Assembly: GCF_006439355.1 (NCBI RefSeq)
Contig: NZ_VFTG01000015.1
Span: forward strand, 62,001 to 126,000
Source: Mesorhizobium sp. B4-1-3
Lineage (GTDB): Bacteria > Pseudomonadota > Alphaproteobacteria > Rhizobiales > Rhizobiaceae
Reading direction: 5' to 3'
DNA: 64,000 nt
Part shown: positions 34,342 to 43,608 of the stretch, piece after piece
Position numbering within the stretch: position 1 is the first letter of the stretch
How the letters are laid out: each line of letters starts with the position of its first letter
Program-made: the position numbers and the translations under genes
Notes under the pieces: model-generated
What the model was told of the DNA's origin: nothing
What the model saw: only the letters and a program-made list of their open reading frames with translations
Databases searched by the model: none

Positions 34342-35985
34342 ATGACCAAGCGCAACGAAATCGACGCCCTTCGCAATCTCTCCGGCGACATCTGGAACAT
34401 CGCCATCGACGAATACGCCAAGGGTTATCTCAAGCGCCGCGACCTGTTGAAATATGCAGCCCTCATCGGCTTGACCAGTTTCGCCGCGTCACAAGGTCTG
34501 GGCTTTCCCGGCTCGGCGCGCGCCGCTGCTGGCGGCGGCACCGTCCGTGTCGGGCTTGGCCAGCCGACCAAGGCGATCGATCCGGTCACGGTCACCGATC
34601 CGGCCAGCATCGGCGTTCTCAGCCAGGTCGGCGAATATCTCATCCTCGACGATCCCAAGGATGGGCTCCAGCCGAAGCTCGCTCTTTCCTGGGAAGCCGA
34701 CGAGACGGCCAAGCGCTGGACCTTCAAGCTTCGGCCCGGCGTGAAATTCCATGACGGCCGCACCGTCACCGCCAAGGACGTGGTGGCGAGCTTCGAGCGT
34801 CTGGTCGACCCGAACAGCGGCTCGTCGGCGCTCTCGGCTTACAAGGGCATCCTCTCCAAGGGCGGCGCCAAGATCGTCGACGACGAGACGGTCGCTTTCG
34901 ACCTCGACCAGTCGAACTCGAATTTCCCCTTCTATGTCGCGTCCGACGTCTACAACGCGGTGATCCTGCCGGCCGACTATGCCGGCGACTTCGAGAAGAA
35001 TTTCAACGGCACCGGTCCGTTCAAGCTGGAATCCTTCCGCCCCAAGCAAGGCGCCAGCTTCGTGCGCAATCCCGACTACTGGGGCGACAAGGCGCTGCCT
35101 GACCGGGTCGAGATAAAGTTCTTCGATGACGAGCAGGCGCAGGTCGTGGCGCTGCAGGCCGGCCAGCTCGACGTCATCCCGAGCACCACGCGTCTGGAAC
35201 TGGCGATCGAGGGCAATCCCAACTTCAAGCTGCTGAGCGTCCAGGCGAGCTCGCATGACGCCGTGCATCTCAGGACCGACCAGGCGCCGTTCACCGACAA
35301 CCGCATCCGCCGTGCACTGGCGCTCACCCTCGACCGTGAGGCCATCGTGAAGGGCCTGCTCAAGGGGCGCGCCATCGCCGGCAACGACACTCCGTTCGCG
35401 CCGATCTTCCCTTCGGCCGATCCGTCGGTGCCGCAGCGCAAGCAGGACATCGCCGAGGCCAAGCGTCTGCTCGCCGAAGCCGGCGTGCCCAACGGCTTCG
35501 AGGTGACGCTGACCACCGAACGCGCCTACGACATTCCCGACTACGCCGTGATCATCCAGAACTTCGCCAAGAAGGCCGGCATCGACATCAAGCTCAACGT
35601 GCTGCCGCAGGATGCCTATTACGGATCGGCGACCTTCGGCAGCTCACCCTGGCTTGATTCCAATCTCGGCATTACCGATTTCGGCCATCGCGGCACGCCC
35701 GACATATTTCTCAACGCCACGCTGAAGAGCGACGGCGCGTGGAACGCCGCGCATTTCAAGAATGCGGATTATGACGCATTGTTGGCCGAATACGGCAAGG
35801 CGCGAGACCTGCAGGCGCAGCGCGTCGCGGCCGGCAAGATCCAGGCCCTGCTGCTCGATGAGACGCCGGAGATCATCAGCTACTTCTCGCAATATAGCCG
35901 CATCTCCAGCGCGAAGGTCGAGGGCGTGCGCTTCACCGCGATCTCGCATCTTCTGCTCGACCGCGTTTCCTTCGTGCAGGCATGA
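34342..35985 (+). CDS. Family 5 (peptide/opine/nickel-type) ABC binding protein with Tat signal
   Basis: A 547-residue binding protein. The signal has an unusually long polar n-region of about 30 residues, then KRRDLLKYAALIGLTSFAAS, a twin-arginine type motif (Arg32-Arg33), and cleavage near ARA|A at residue 61. Mature landmarks are LTLDREAIVKGLLKGRA, FKLRPGVKFHDGRTVTAKDVV, FNGTGPFKLESFRPKQG and RNPDYWGDK. Tat export suggests folding or ligand loading before export, though many family 5 proteins use it without cofactor. It supplies the two permeases downstream. Confidence 0.9.
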   Translation: MTKRNEIDALRNLSGDIWNIAIDEYAKGYLKRRDLLKYAALIGLTSFAASQGLGFPGSARAAAGGGTVRVGLGQPTKAIDPVTVTDPASIGVLSQVGEYLILDDPKDGLQPKLALSWEADETAKRWTFKLRPGVKFHDGRTVTAKDVVASFERLVDPNSGSSALSAYKGILSKGGAKIVDDETVAFDLDQSNSNFPFYVASDVYNAVILPADYAGDFEKNFNGTGPFKLESFRPKQGASFVRNPDYWGDKALPDRVEIKFFDDEQAQVVALQAGQLDVIPSTTRLELAIEGNPNFKLLSVQASSHDAVHLRTDQAPFTDNRIRRALALTLDREAIVKGLLKGRAIAGNDTPFAPIFPSADPSVPQRKQDIAEAKRLLAEAGVPNGFEVTLTTERAYDIPDYAVIIQNFAKKAGIDIKLNVLPQDAYYGSATFGSSPWLDSNLGITDFGHRGTPDIFLNATLKSDGAWNAAHFKNADYDALLAEYGKARDLQAQRVAAGKIQALLLDETPEIISYFSQYSRISSAKVEGVRFTAISHLLLDRVSFVQA

Positions 35986-36016
35986 TGCGGGAACGCCAAG
36001 CCGGGCGGGCCACCGG

Positions 36017-36976
36017 ATGCTGACCGGCCGCACCTTGTCGGCGCGCCTGGCCTCGCTGCTCCTCACCTTGTGGCTGGTCAGCGTACTGGTCTTCCTCGCC
36101 GGGCAGGTCCTGCCCGGCGATGTCGCGCGCGTCATGCTTGGTCCGTTCGCGGATGCGCAAGCGGTCGCCGCGCTGAACAGACAACTCGGCGCCGACCAGC
36201 CCGTGCTCGTCCAGTACGGGCGCTGGTTCAGCGCGGCGCTTACCGGCGACTTCGGCACGTCGCTGTCGATGCGGGCGCCGGTCGCGCCCTTCGTGTTGGC
36301 AAGCCTCGGCCGCTCGGCCGCGCTTGCCGGCATCATCCTTTTGTTTCTCGTGCCGCTGGGCGTCGGCGCGGGCATCGTCGCCGGCCTCAACCAGGGTCGG
36401 CTCGCCGACCGGCTGATCGTGCTCGCCGGCGTCTGCTTCGGCATCGTGCCTGATTTCGTGTCCGGCCTGCTCCTGCTTCTGGTCTTCGGATTGTGGCTGA
36501 ACTGGCTGCCGATCACGGGTGCGGCGCCCGACGGCGCGGGCTTCTGGACGAGCGGCTGCTATCTCATCCTGCCGGCGCTGCCGATCGTGCTCAATCTCGC
36601 CGGCTATCTGGCGCGCATGACGCGGGCCGGCGTCATCGAGGCGCTGGCCGCCGACTATACGCGCACCGCCATCCTGAAAGGGCTGGATCGCCGGCAGGTC
36701 ATTGTCCGCCACGTGCTGCCCAACGCGTTGACGCCGACGGTCGCGGTGCTGGCGACCCAGAGCGGCTACATGCTCGGCGGGCTGGTGGTGATCGAGACGC
36801 TGTTCGGCATCCAGGGCCTCGGCAATCTGGTTCTGAACGCCGCCAAGTCGCGCGATTTCCCGATGCTGGAAGCAGGCGTGCTGGTGATGGCGACGATCTT
36901 CGTCCTGTCCTCCGCGATAGGCGATCTCGCCCAGGCGCTGCTCGACCCGCGGCAACGGTGGAGGGCGTCGCCATGA
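36017..36976 (+). CDS. Dipeptide-type ABC transporter permease (DppB-like)
   Basis: A 319-residue membrane protein with the DppB pattern: VLVFLAGQVLPGDVARVMLG near the N-terminus, YGRWFSAALTGDFGTSLSM, and the EAA-like loop DYTRTAILKGLDRRQVIVRHVLPNAL. It starts 31 bp after the binding-protein gene and overlaps the next gene by 4 bp. Confidence 0.9.
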   Translation: MLTGRTLSARLASLLLTLWLVSVLVFLAGQVLPGDVARVMLGPFADAQAVAALNRQLGADQPVLVQYGRWFSAALTGDFGTSLSMRAPVAPFVLASLGRSAALAGIILLFLVPLGVGAGIVAGLNQGRLADRLIVLAGVCFGIVPDFVSGLLLLLVFGLWLNWLPITGAAPDGAGFWTSGCYLILPALPIVLNLAGYLARMTRAGVIEALAADYTRTAILKGLDRRQVIVRHVLPNALTPTVAVLATQSGYMLGGLVVIETLFGIQGLGNLVLNAAKSRDFPMLEAGVLVMATIFVLSSAIGDLAQALLDPRQRWRASP

Positions 36977-37860
36977 TGGACCTCCTGGAATTCCCCGCGT
37001 CCTCGCCCGCGCCCGCTGTCATGCGGACCGCCGCCAGGCTGGGCCGCGCCGTTCGCGGCCTTCCCGCGTCCGTCATCATCGGATCGCTCATCCTCGCCTT
37101 CTGGATCGCCTGCGCCCTGTTCGGCGGCCGGCTGGTCCCCTACGATCCCTATGCCGAGGATTTCCTCGCCACGCTGACGCCGCCGGATACCGCGCACTGG
37201 TTCGGCACCGATCATCTCGGCCGCGACGTGCTGTCCCGCATCATCGTCGGATCGCGCGATATCCTGCTGGTGGCGCCGCTCGCGACATTGGGCGGCATCG
37301 CCGCCGGCGCGATCATCGGTTTGGTGCTCGGCTATTTCGACGGGCTGGTCGATGCGGTCGGCGCGCGGCTGCTCGACGCGCTGATGGCCTTTCCATTCAT
37401 CGTGCTCGTCACCATGACGCTGGTGGCGCTGGGGCCTTCGAACCTCACGGTCATCCTGGTGATCGCCATCGCCTATGCGCCGCTGGTGGCGAGGACCGTG
37501 CGCGCTGCCGTGCGCGAGCAGAAGGAACGCGAATATGTCAGCGCCGCCCGTCTCGGCGGCGAGAACGCCTTCGCCATCATGGTGCTGGAAATCCTGCCCA
37601 ACATCCGGGAGACGATCCTCATCGAGCTCGTCACTAGGCTGGGCTACGCCTTCTTCTCGATCGCCACGCTGAGCTTTCTCGGCCTTGGCGTCCAGCCGCC
37701 TTCGGCCGACTGGGGCCTGGCGATCGCCGAAGGCTACGGCTTCCTCACCGGTGGCAAATGGTGGGTCGTGGTCTTCAACTCGGGCGCGATCGTATCGCTG
37801 GTCATGGCCACCAACCTGATCGCTCAAGGCATAGGCGCCTTCGAGAATATCGAGAGATGA
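36973..37860 (+). CDS. Dipeptide-type ABC transporter permease (DppC-like)
   Basis: A 295-residue membrane protein with the DppC signature TAHWFGTDHLGRDVLSRIIVG before the core helices, the loop EYVSAARLGGENAFAIMVLEI, and FFSIATLSFLGLGVQPPSADWG. Overlap of ATG with the preceding TGA implies coupled translation. It completes an importer whose double ATPase is encoded divergently at 30144-31955. Confidence 0.9.
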   Translation: MMDLLEFPASSPAPAVMRTAARLGRAVRGLPASVIIGSLILAFWIACALFGGRLVPYDPYAEDFLATLTPPDTAHWFGTDHLGRDVLSRIIVGSRDILLVAPLATLGGIAAGAIIGLVLGYFDGLVDAVGARLLDALMAFPFIVLVTMTLVALGPSNLTVILVIAIAYAPLVARTVRAAVREQKEREYVSAARLGGENAFAIMVLEILPNIRETILIELVTRLGYAFFSIATLSFLGLGVQPPSADWGLAIAEGYGFLTGGKWWVVVFNSGAIVSLVMATNLIAQGIGAFENIER

Positions 37861-37912
37861 ATTGCGGCTTTTGATTGCTAGACTCCCGTTGATTCGTCTC
37901 GACAGGAACGGC

Positions 37913-38398
37913 ATGAGCAAAGCCCTCGGCACATTCGCACTGATCACGGTTCTGAGCGCCTTGCTGATGGCGCTCTCTTTGGCGGTTGCCAGGCACGGCT
38001 ATCCCTACGGCGCGTTCGGCGTGAAGCGTCTCGACGGCATCGCCGACGCCGGCTCGTTCCTGGCGATTGCCGCCGTCTACTTCTTCGGCGCCATGCTGAT
38101 GATGATCCTGCCGATCCGCGTCGCCGGCATCGTGCTGACCCATGCCGCCGATGCGATCTTCTGGGCGACGATCATGCTGTTCGCGACCATCGTCGGCTCG
38201 CTCGTCGCCAGATGGGCGTTTGGCCAGCATGAGGTGCTTTGGGCGCTCTTCAACTGGCGCTTCCTGTTCGTGGCAGTGATCGTGGCGGCACACCTCACCA
38301 TGAACGAGCTTCGCCGCAACATCCTGCTCAGAAGCCTGTTCTTCGTCGTCTTTGGCGCGGTCACGCTCGCCTGCCTGTTCTGGTCGTTCTCGACCTGA
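37913..38398 (+). CDS. Small integral membrane protein, function unknown
   Basis: A 161-residue hydrophobic protein with about five membrane segments (around 8-28, 48-72, 80-103, 115-130 and 138-158) joined by short polar loops. No catalytic or transport motif is recognisable. The ATG at 37913 follows ACAGGA; a TTG at 37862 opens the frame but lacks a site. It is 52 bp past the permease gene but is not a standard part of such importers. Confidence 0.7.
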   Translation: MSKALGTFALITVLSALLMALSLAVARHGYPYGAFGVKRLDGIADAGSFLAIAAVYFFGAMLMMILPIRVAGIVLTHAADAIFWATIMLFATIVGSLVARWAFGQHEVLWALFNWRFLFVAVIVAAHLTMNELRRNILLRSLFFVVFGAVTLACLFWSFST

Positions 38399-38455
38399 GT
38401 CCTAGCTTTGTCGCATATGGCGGGTAGACCTCCTGCCAGGCAATGACTATATCAT

Positions 38456-38466
38456 TTGTCTGACAA
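38456..38466. promoter_or_regulatory. FadR-subfamily GntR operator candidate before the aldehyde dehydrogenase gene
   Basis: TTGTCTGACAA is a perfect odd palindrome matching the t.GT...AC.a consensus of FadR-type GntR repressors. It sits 49 bp before the dehydrogenase start, a typical repressor position. No GntR gene is adjacent, so the cognate regulator would be encoded elsewhere (one FadR-type gene is at 23892). Confidence 0.45.
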
Positions 38467-38514
38467 TTGACCCCGGTCGAAGGCCGTCGCGACCAAAACC
38501 CAAGGAAAAACAAG

Positions 38515-39954
38515 ATGACCGTGCTGCGCAAAAACCTGATCGACGGCGAGTGGCTTGGCGAGGCCGGCTCGCGCAACATCAACCCCTCGAACACCAACGA
38601 CGTCGTCGGCGAATATGCTTCGGCCGGCCCCGAAGAGGCCAAGCAGGCCATCGCGGCCGCCAAGGCGGCCTTTCCGGCCTGGTCGCGCTCCGGGCCGCTG
38701 GCCCGTCACGCGGTGCTGAAGAAGACCTCCGACGAGATCATGGCGCGCAAGGACGAGATCGGCCGCTCGCTCGCCCGCGAGGAGGGCAAGACGCTGGCCG
38801 AGGGCGTCGGCGAGACCATCCGCGCCGCGCAGATCTTCGATTTCTTCGCCGGCGAGACGCTGCGCCTGTCGGGCGAGATGGTGCCGAGTGTGCGGCCGGG
38901 AGTCGGCGTCGAGATGACCCGCGAAGGCGTCGGCGTCGTCGGCATCATCACGCCGTGGAATTTCCCGATCGCTATTCCCGCCTGGAAGATCGCTCCGGCG
39001 CTGGCCTACGGCAACACCATCGTCTTCAAGCCGGCGGAGCTAGTCCCCGAAAGCGCTTGGACCATCGTCGATATCCTGCACCGCGCCGGCCTGCCCAAGG
39101 GTGTGCTCAACCTCGTCATGGGCAAGGGCTCGGTGGTCGGCCAGGCGATGCTCGACAGCCCCGACGTCAACGCCATCTCCTTCACCGGCTCGGTCGGCAC
39201 GGGCAAGCGTGTCGCAGCGGCAAGCGTCGAGCACATGCGCAAGTTCCAGCTCGAAATGGGCGGCAAGAACCCGCTCGTCGTGCTCGACGATGCCGACCTC
39301 GCGGTGGCCGTCGACTGCGCCGTCAACGGCGCCTATTTCTCCACTGGACAGCGCTGCACTGCGTCGTCGCGCCTGATCGTCACTGAAGGCATCCACGATC
39401 GCTTCGTCGATGCGGTAAAGGAGCGGCTGGACAAGCTCGTCATCGGCGACGCGCTCGATGCCAAGACCCAGATCGGCCCGGTCGTCGACCAGACGCAGCT
39501 CAAGCAGGACGAGGACTACATCGCCATCGGTGTCAGGGAAGGCGCAACACTCGCCTTCGGCGGCGAGCGGCTGGAGCGCGGCACGCCCGGCTTCTATCTG
39601 AAGCCGGCGCTGTTTGTCGGCTCCAACAATGCCATGCGCATCTCGCGCGAGGAGATCTTTGGCCCAGTCGCCAATGTCATCCGCGTCAAGGATTATGACG
39701 AGGCGCTCGCTGTCGCCAACGACACGCCGTTCGGCCTCACCTCGGGCATCTGCACGACCAGCCTGAAGCATGCGACGCATTTCAAGCGCAATTCCGAAGC
39801 CGGCATGGTCATGGTCAACCTGCCGACAGCGGGCGTCGACTTCCACGTGCCGTTCGGCGGCCGCAAGGGCTCGAGCTATGGTCCGCGCGAGCAGGGCCGC
39901 TACGCCATGGAGTTCTACACCACGGTGAAGACCGCCTATACATTCGCCGGCTAA
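38515..39954 (+). CDS. Aldehyde dehydrogenase, alpha-ketoglutarate-semialdehyde dehydrogenase (YcbD)-like
   Basis: A 479-residue NAD(P)-dependent aldehyde dehydrogenase. The cofactor motif GIITPWNFPIAIPAWKIAPAL, the general base in LEMGGKNPL and the nucleophilic Cys in FSTGQRCTASSR are all present. The NxND-type start, the VEMTREGVGVVG segment and the AGVDFHVPFGG ending resemble the YcbD/2,5-dioxopentanoate dehydrogenase group, which ends sugar-acid and hydroxyproline routes. AAGGAAAAA precedes the ATG. It heads a two-gene unit under a GntR-type operator. Confidence 0.88.
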   Translation: MTVLRKNLIDGEWLGEAGSRNINPSNTNDVVGEYASAGPEEAKQAIAAAKAAFPAWSRSGPLARHAVLKKTSDEIMARKDEIGRSLAREEGKTLAEGVGETIRAAQIFDFFAGETLRLSGEMVPSVRPGVGVEMTREGVGVVGIITPWNFPIAIPAWKIAPALAYGNTIVFKPAELVPESAWTIVDILHRAGLPKGVLNLVMGKGSVVGQAMLDSPDVNAISFTGSVGTGKRVAAASVEHMRKFQLEMGGKNPLVVLDDADLAVAVDCAVNGAYFSTGQRCTASSRLIVTEGIHDRFVDAVKERLDKLVIGDALDAKTQIGPVVDQTQLKQDEDYIAIGVREGATLAFGGERLERGTPGFYLKPALFVGSNNAMRISREEIFGPVANVIRVKDYDEALAVANDTPFGLTSGICTTSLKHATHFKRNSEAGMVMVNLPTAGVDFHVPFGGRKGSSYGPREQGRYAMEFYTTVKTAYTFAG

Positions 39955-39974
39955 TCCAGTCCGGGAGGGAATCG

Positions 39975-40550
39975 ATGAGCGTGACCGGCATGACATGGCT
40001 CAACCCGCCGCCGCACCACGAGGTCGGCGACGGCACGCTCACCGTCCGCACCGGCAAGGACACCGACTTCTGGCGCGAGACCTTCTATGGCTTCTGGCGC
40101 GACAACGGCCATTTCCTCTACCGACCGGTCGAGGGTGACTTCAGCGCCGAGGTCACCGTCAAGGGCGACTATAAGGTGCTATACGATCAGGCGGGGCTGA
40201 TGCTGCGCCTCAGCGAAACGCACTGGATCAAGGCCGGTATCGAATACACCGACGGCTTGGCCTATTTCTCGGTGGTCGTCACCAAAGACACCTCCGACTG
40301 GTCGCTGGTCGCCATCGCCGCCCGCAAGGACGGCGTCAGGATCCGCCTGACCCGTCACGCCGAGGCGATCCGCATCCAATATCTCGACGCCTCGGATGGT
40401 CACTGGAAGCCGGTGCGGCTCGCCTATTTCCCGATCTCGAAAGCGGTCGATGTCGGCATGATGTGCTGCTCGCCGCAGCGCGAGGGTTTTGAGGTGACGT
40501 TTTCCGATTTCACCATCGGGCCTGCGATTTCGAGGGAATTGCACGACTGA
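39975..40550 (+). CDS. DUF1349 domain-containing protein
   Basis: A 191-residue protein with the concanavalin-like DUF1349 fold: KDTDFWRETFYGFWRDNGHF, YDQAGLMLRLSETHWIKAGIEY, SDWSLVAI and VGMMCCSPQREGFEVTFSDF. No signal peptide is present. The family is often found beside sugar-catabolic genes, but its activity is unknown. GGGAGGGA precedes the ATG, 20 bp after the dehydrogenase gene. Confidence 0.85.
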   Translation: MSVTGMTWLNPPPHHEVGDGTLTVRTGKDTDFWRETFYGFWRDNGHFLYRPVEGDFSAEVTVKGDYKVLYDQAGLMLRLSETHWIKAGIEYTDGLAYFSVVVTKDTSDWSLVAIAARKDGVRIRLTRHAEAIRIQYLDASDGHWKPVRLAYFPISKAVDVGMMCCSPQREGFEVTFSDFTIGPAISRELHD

Positions 40551-40562
40551 CCCAACGCTGGA

Positions 40563-41342
40563 CTAGCTGTCCATCCGGTGCTGGAAGAATTGCAGGAACA
40601 ATTCGCGCTCGGTGGTGATGTCGAGCTTTTCATAGATGCGGCGGCGGTGGTTCTTCACCGTGCCGACGGTGATGCCGAGCCGCTCGGCAATGTTGGCTGT
40701 CGGATGGCCGGCCAGGATCAACTGCACCAGTTCGCGCTCGCGCGATGAAAGCTCGGGCCAGAGGCTTTCCGGAATTCTAGGCTTCTGCTGGGGCGAGGCG
40801 CCGGGACCACTGGGCGCAGAGGTGCGGGAGAAGTCTGAGCCGCGCGCCTTGATGTCCAGCGCATGCAGCGCCTCGAACACCGGCAGCCGCTCGGTCAGCA
40901 ACGCGATCTCGCTGTCCTTGAACGACACCGTCGAGCGGTCGAGGAAGATGCCGAGGCACCAGTCGCCGCCATCGGCGAGCATGATGCCGACCTCGTCGCA
41001 GATTTCCGATTGCGCCAGGAAGCCGGCTATGTACTGGCCGCGTTTCGCCTCCTCGCCGGCCAGACCTTTCAGCGGCATGATGCCCAGCCGGCGCTCGCGC
41101 CTCCAGGATGCATAGAACGGGTCGAAGACATAGTAGTTGTCGAGATAGCGCCGCACCATCTCGTCGGAGAAGCGCCGGTGCTTGACGAATTCCGGCGTTT
41201 TGGTCGCCGAATAGCGCGTCACCGTCACCAGGTCATGCGCGATGTCGGCGCCGATCAGATCGATCAGGCAGTCGACATGCCGGTCGGTGCCAGTGGCGGC
41301 GATCGCCTTGGCCAGCGGCGCCCAGATATTGCCCATGCGCAT
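40563..41342 (-). CDS. LuxR family transcriptional regulator
   Basis: A 259-residue protein. The C-terminal 65 residues are a LuxR/GerE helix-turn-helix (LSSRERELVQLILAGHPTANI, ERLGITVGTVKNHRRRIYEKL). The N-terminal 170 residues form a sensory domain without the conserved Trp/Tyr/Asp set of acyl-homoserine-lactone receptors that I can identify. It is divergent from the carboxylase-like operon at 41453 and is its likely activator. An in-frame ATG two codons later is also possible as start. Confidence 0.88.
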   Translation of the reverse strand: MRMGNIWAPLAKAIAATGTDRHVDCLIDLIGADIAHDLVTVTRYSATKTPEFVKHRRFSDEMVRRYLDNYYVFDPFYASWRRERRLGIMPLKGLAGEEAKRGQYIAGFLAQSEICDEVGIMLADGGDWCLGIFLDRSTVSFKDSEIALLTERLPVFEALHALDIKARGSDFSRTSAPSGPGASPQQKPRIPESLWPELSSRERELVQLILAGHPTANIAERLGITVGTVKNHRRRIYEKLDITTERELFLQFFQHRMDS

Positions 41343-41360
41343 GCCCTTTTCTCGGCGAAC

Positions 41361-41399
41361 CGCGCCATGCGGTCATTGTGTCTTTAGGCATATGGCGCG
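41361..41399. promoter_or_regulatory. Inverted repeat in the LuxR/carboxylase divergent spacer
   Basis: CGCGCCAT (41361-41368) and ATGGCGCG (41392-41399) are perfect 8-bp inverted arms with centres 31 bp apart, about three helical turns. The pair fits binding of a dimer or two dimers of the adjacent LuxR-type regulator in the 110-bp spacer. It could alternatively be part of a longer imperfect hairpin. Confidence 0.4.
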
Positions 41400-41452
41400 A
41401 TCCGGCCGGTCGAATCTAGCCTGCGGTCACTCTCGGCAAGGGAAAGCGACCC

Positions 41453-43594
41453 GTGGACCAGATCACCACCAACCCAATCGTCATCGGCATCGACGCCGGC
41501 GGCACCATGACCGACACGATCCTTGTCGATCAGGACGGTCAGTTCAAGATCGGCAAGTCGGCGACCACGCCGAAGAACGAGGCGGAAGGTTTCCTCGCCT
41601 CCGCCGAGGATGCGGCCGACGCCTGGGGCATCTCGCTCCAGGACCTGTTCTCGGGCGTCAATGTCGTGCTCTATTCCGGCACCGGCATGCTCAACACGCT
41701 GTTGTCGCGCACCGGCCGCAAGCTCGGGCTGATCACCACCAAGGGCCTCGAGGACATGATCCTGATGGGCCGCGGCCTGCAGGCCTGGGCCGACTATTCC
41801 TATGCCGACCGCCTGCACGCGGTCACCCATCACCATCCCGATCCGCTGGTACCGCGTCGCCGCACCCACGGCGTCACCGAGCGCATCGACCAGTTCGGCG
41901 ACGTCATCCTGCCGCTCTACGAGCACGAGGTGCATGCGGCCGCCAAGAAGCTGATTGCCGACAAGGTCGAGGCGATCTGCATCATGACCATCTTCTCGCA
42001 TGTCAATCCCGCGCATGAGAAACGCATCGCCGAGATCTGCCGCGAGGAGATCGCCGCCGCCGGCGCCGACATCCTCGTCTACACCAGCCACGAAGTTCGG
42101 CCGGTCATCCGCGAGCAGTCGCGGCTGAACTCGGTGCTGATCGAGGCCTATGCCACCTCGCGCGGCCGCAAGCAGCTCAAGGGCATCGAGGACGTCTCGA
42201 AGAAATACGGCTTCAGATATGGCGTGCAGACGCTGCTTTCCTTCGGCGGCCTGACCTCGATTGAACATCCGCGCCTGCACGAGACGATGATCTCCGGGCC
42301 TATCGGCGGCATCCTGGGCGCTGCCTATATCGGCAAGCTGATCGGCAACGACTCGCTGATCTGCTCGGATATGGGCGGCACATCCTTCGACATGGGCGTC
42401 ATCACGCGCGGCCAGACACGGATCGAGAACGAGCCGCTGATGGACCGCTTCAAGCTCAACGTGCCGACGCTGCATCTCGACACGATCGGCGCCGGCGCCG
42501 GGATGATCCTGAAGGTCGACCCGCTGACCAGGAAAGTCTCGCTCGGGCCGGAAAGCGCCGGATCCGATCCCGGTCCGATCTGCTTCGCCAAGGGCGGCAC
42601 CGAGCCGACCATCGCTGACTGCGACGCGATCCTCGGCCGCTTGAACCCGCATTACTTCCTCGGCGGCAAGGTCGTGCTGCAGGTCGAGAAGGCGCGTAAA
42701 GCCTTCGAGGAGAAATGCGCCCGCGTGCTCGGTGTCGGCGTCGAGGAAGCCGCCGAAGGCATGATCGACATGCTGGAGGCCGACGCCAACAACGCGCTGC
42801 GCCGCGTCATCTCCGGCCAGGGAATCCATCCGTCGGAATTCACGCTTTTGTCCTATGGCGGCTCCGGCCCGCTGCACCTCGCCGGCTGTTCTAGGGGCAT
42901 CGGCTTCAAGGACATCATCACCTTCCAGTTCGCCGCAGCCTTCTCGGCTTTCGGCTGCACCACCGCCGACTTCATGCGCCGCCATTCGGTGTCGACACAG
43001 ATCGACATCGGCGCGCGCGCCAGCGATGACGAACTGCAGGCTTTCGGCGCGAAGGTCACGGGCGTCTGGGACGATCTGACCAAGGCCGCGGTCGACGAGA
43101 TGATCGCCGATGGCCACGGTCGCGACAAGATCAAGACCGTGCCGTTCCTGATGATGCGCTACACCGGCCAGCTCGAGGATGTCGAGGTGATGGCGCCGCT
43201 GTCGGCGGTCCGTTCGGCCGACGACATGCGTAACGTCATCGCCGAGTTCGAGGCGGTCTACGCCAAGGTCAACCACCGCGTCTCGCGCTATGGCGAGGCG
43301 GGCTTCTCGATCACCGAGCTCGGGTTGATCGCCACCGCCGACAAGGTGAAGCCAACTTTGGTCAAGCGTCCGCTGGGCAAGTCCGATCCGGCTTCTGCTC
43401 ACAAGGGCATGCGCGAGGCCTATATCGGCGGACGCTGGCACAAGGCCAATCTCTACGAGATGGACCTTCTGCAGCCTGGCCATGAGGTGATCGGCCCGGC
43501 CATCATCGAACACCCGGCGACGACCCTCGTCGTCCACCCGCAGGACCGCGTCCATGTCGATGAATGGACGCTGCTTCACTACACTCACGCTTGA
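41453..43594 (+). CDS. Acetone-carboxylase-like beta subunit (hydantoinase/oxoprolinase A family)
   Basis: A 713-residue protein of the HyuA/AcxA family. The ATP-binding N-terminus GIDAGGTMTDTILVDQDG matches acetone carboxylase beta subunits closely, followed by VLYSGTGMLNTLLSRTGRK, VPRRRTHGVTERID, MISGPIGGILGA, CSDMGGTSFDMGVIT and LSYGGSGPLH. It should use ATP to phosphorylate the ketone or bicarbonate substrate for the alpha subunit. GTG start with AAGGGAAAG upstream. It is followed by the alpha and gamma genes in acxABC order. The true substrate is uncertain because the alpha subunit diverges at a metal ligand. Confidence 0.85.
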   Translation: MDQITTNPIVIGIDAGGTMTDTILVDQDGQFKIGKSATTPKNEAEGFLASAEDAADAWGISLQDLFSGVNVVLYSGTGMLNTLLSRTGRKLGLITTKGLEDMILMGRGLQAWADYSYADRLHAVTHHHPDPLVPRRRTHGVTERIDQFGDVILPLYEHEVHAAAKKLIADKVEAICIMTIFSHVNPAHEKRIAEICREEIAAAGADILVYTSHEVRPVIREQSRLNSVLIEAYATSRGRKQLKGIEDVSKKYGFRYGVQTLLSFGGLTSIEHPRLHETMISGPIGGILGAAYIGKLIGNDSLICSDMGGTSFDMGVITRGQTRIENEPLMDRFKLNVPTLHLDTIGAGAGMILKVDPLTRKVSLGPESAGSDPGPICFAKGGTEPTIADCDAILGRLNPHYFLGGKVVLQVEKARKAFEEKCARVLGVGVEEAAEGMIDMLEADANNALRRVISGQGIHPSEFTLLSYGGSGPLHLAGCSRGIGFKDIITFQFAAAFSAFGCTTADFMRRHSVSTQIDIGARASDDELQAFGAKVTGVWDDLTKAAVDEMIADGHGRDKIKTVPFLMMRYTGQLEDVEVMAPLSAVRSADDMRNVIAEFEAVYAKVNHRVSRYGEAGFSITELGLIATADKVKPTLVKRPLGKSDPASAHKGMREAYIGGRWHKANLYEMDLLQPGHEVIGPAIIEHPATTLVVHPQDRVHVDEWTLLHYTHA

Positions 43595-43608
43595 GAAGGG
43601 CGAACGCC

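Noticed and set aside
41384..43588. 734-codon minus-strand frame opposite the carboxylase-like beta gene
   Set aside because: The sense strand encodes a textbook HyuA/AcxA protein; the antisense frame has no motif.
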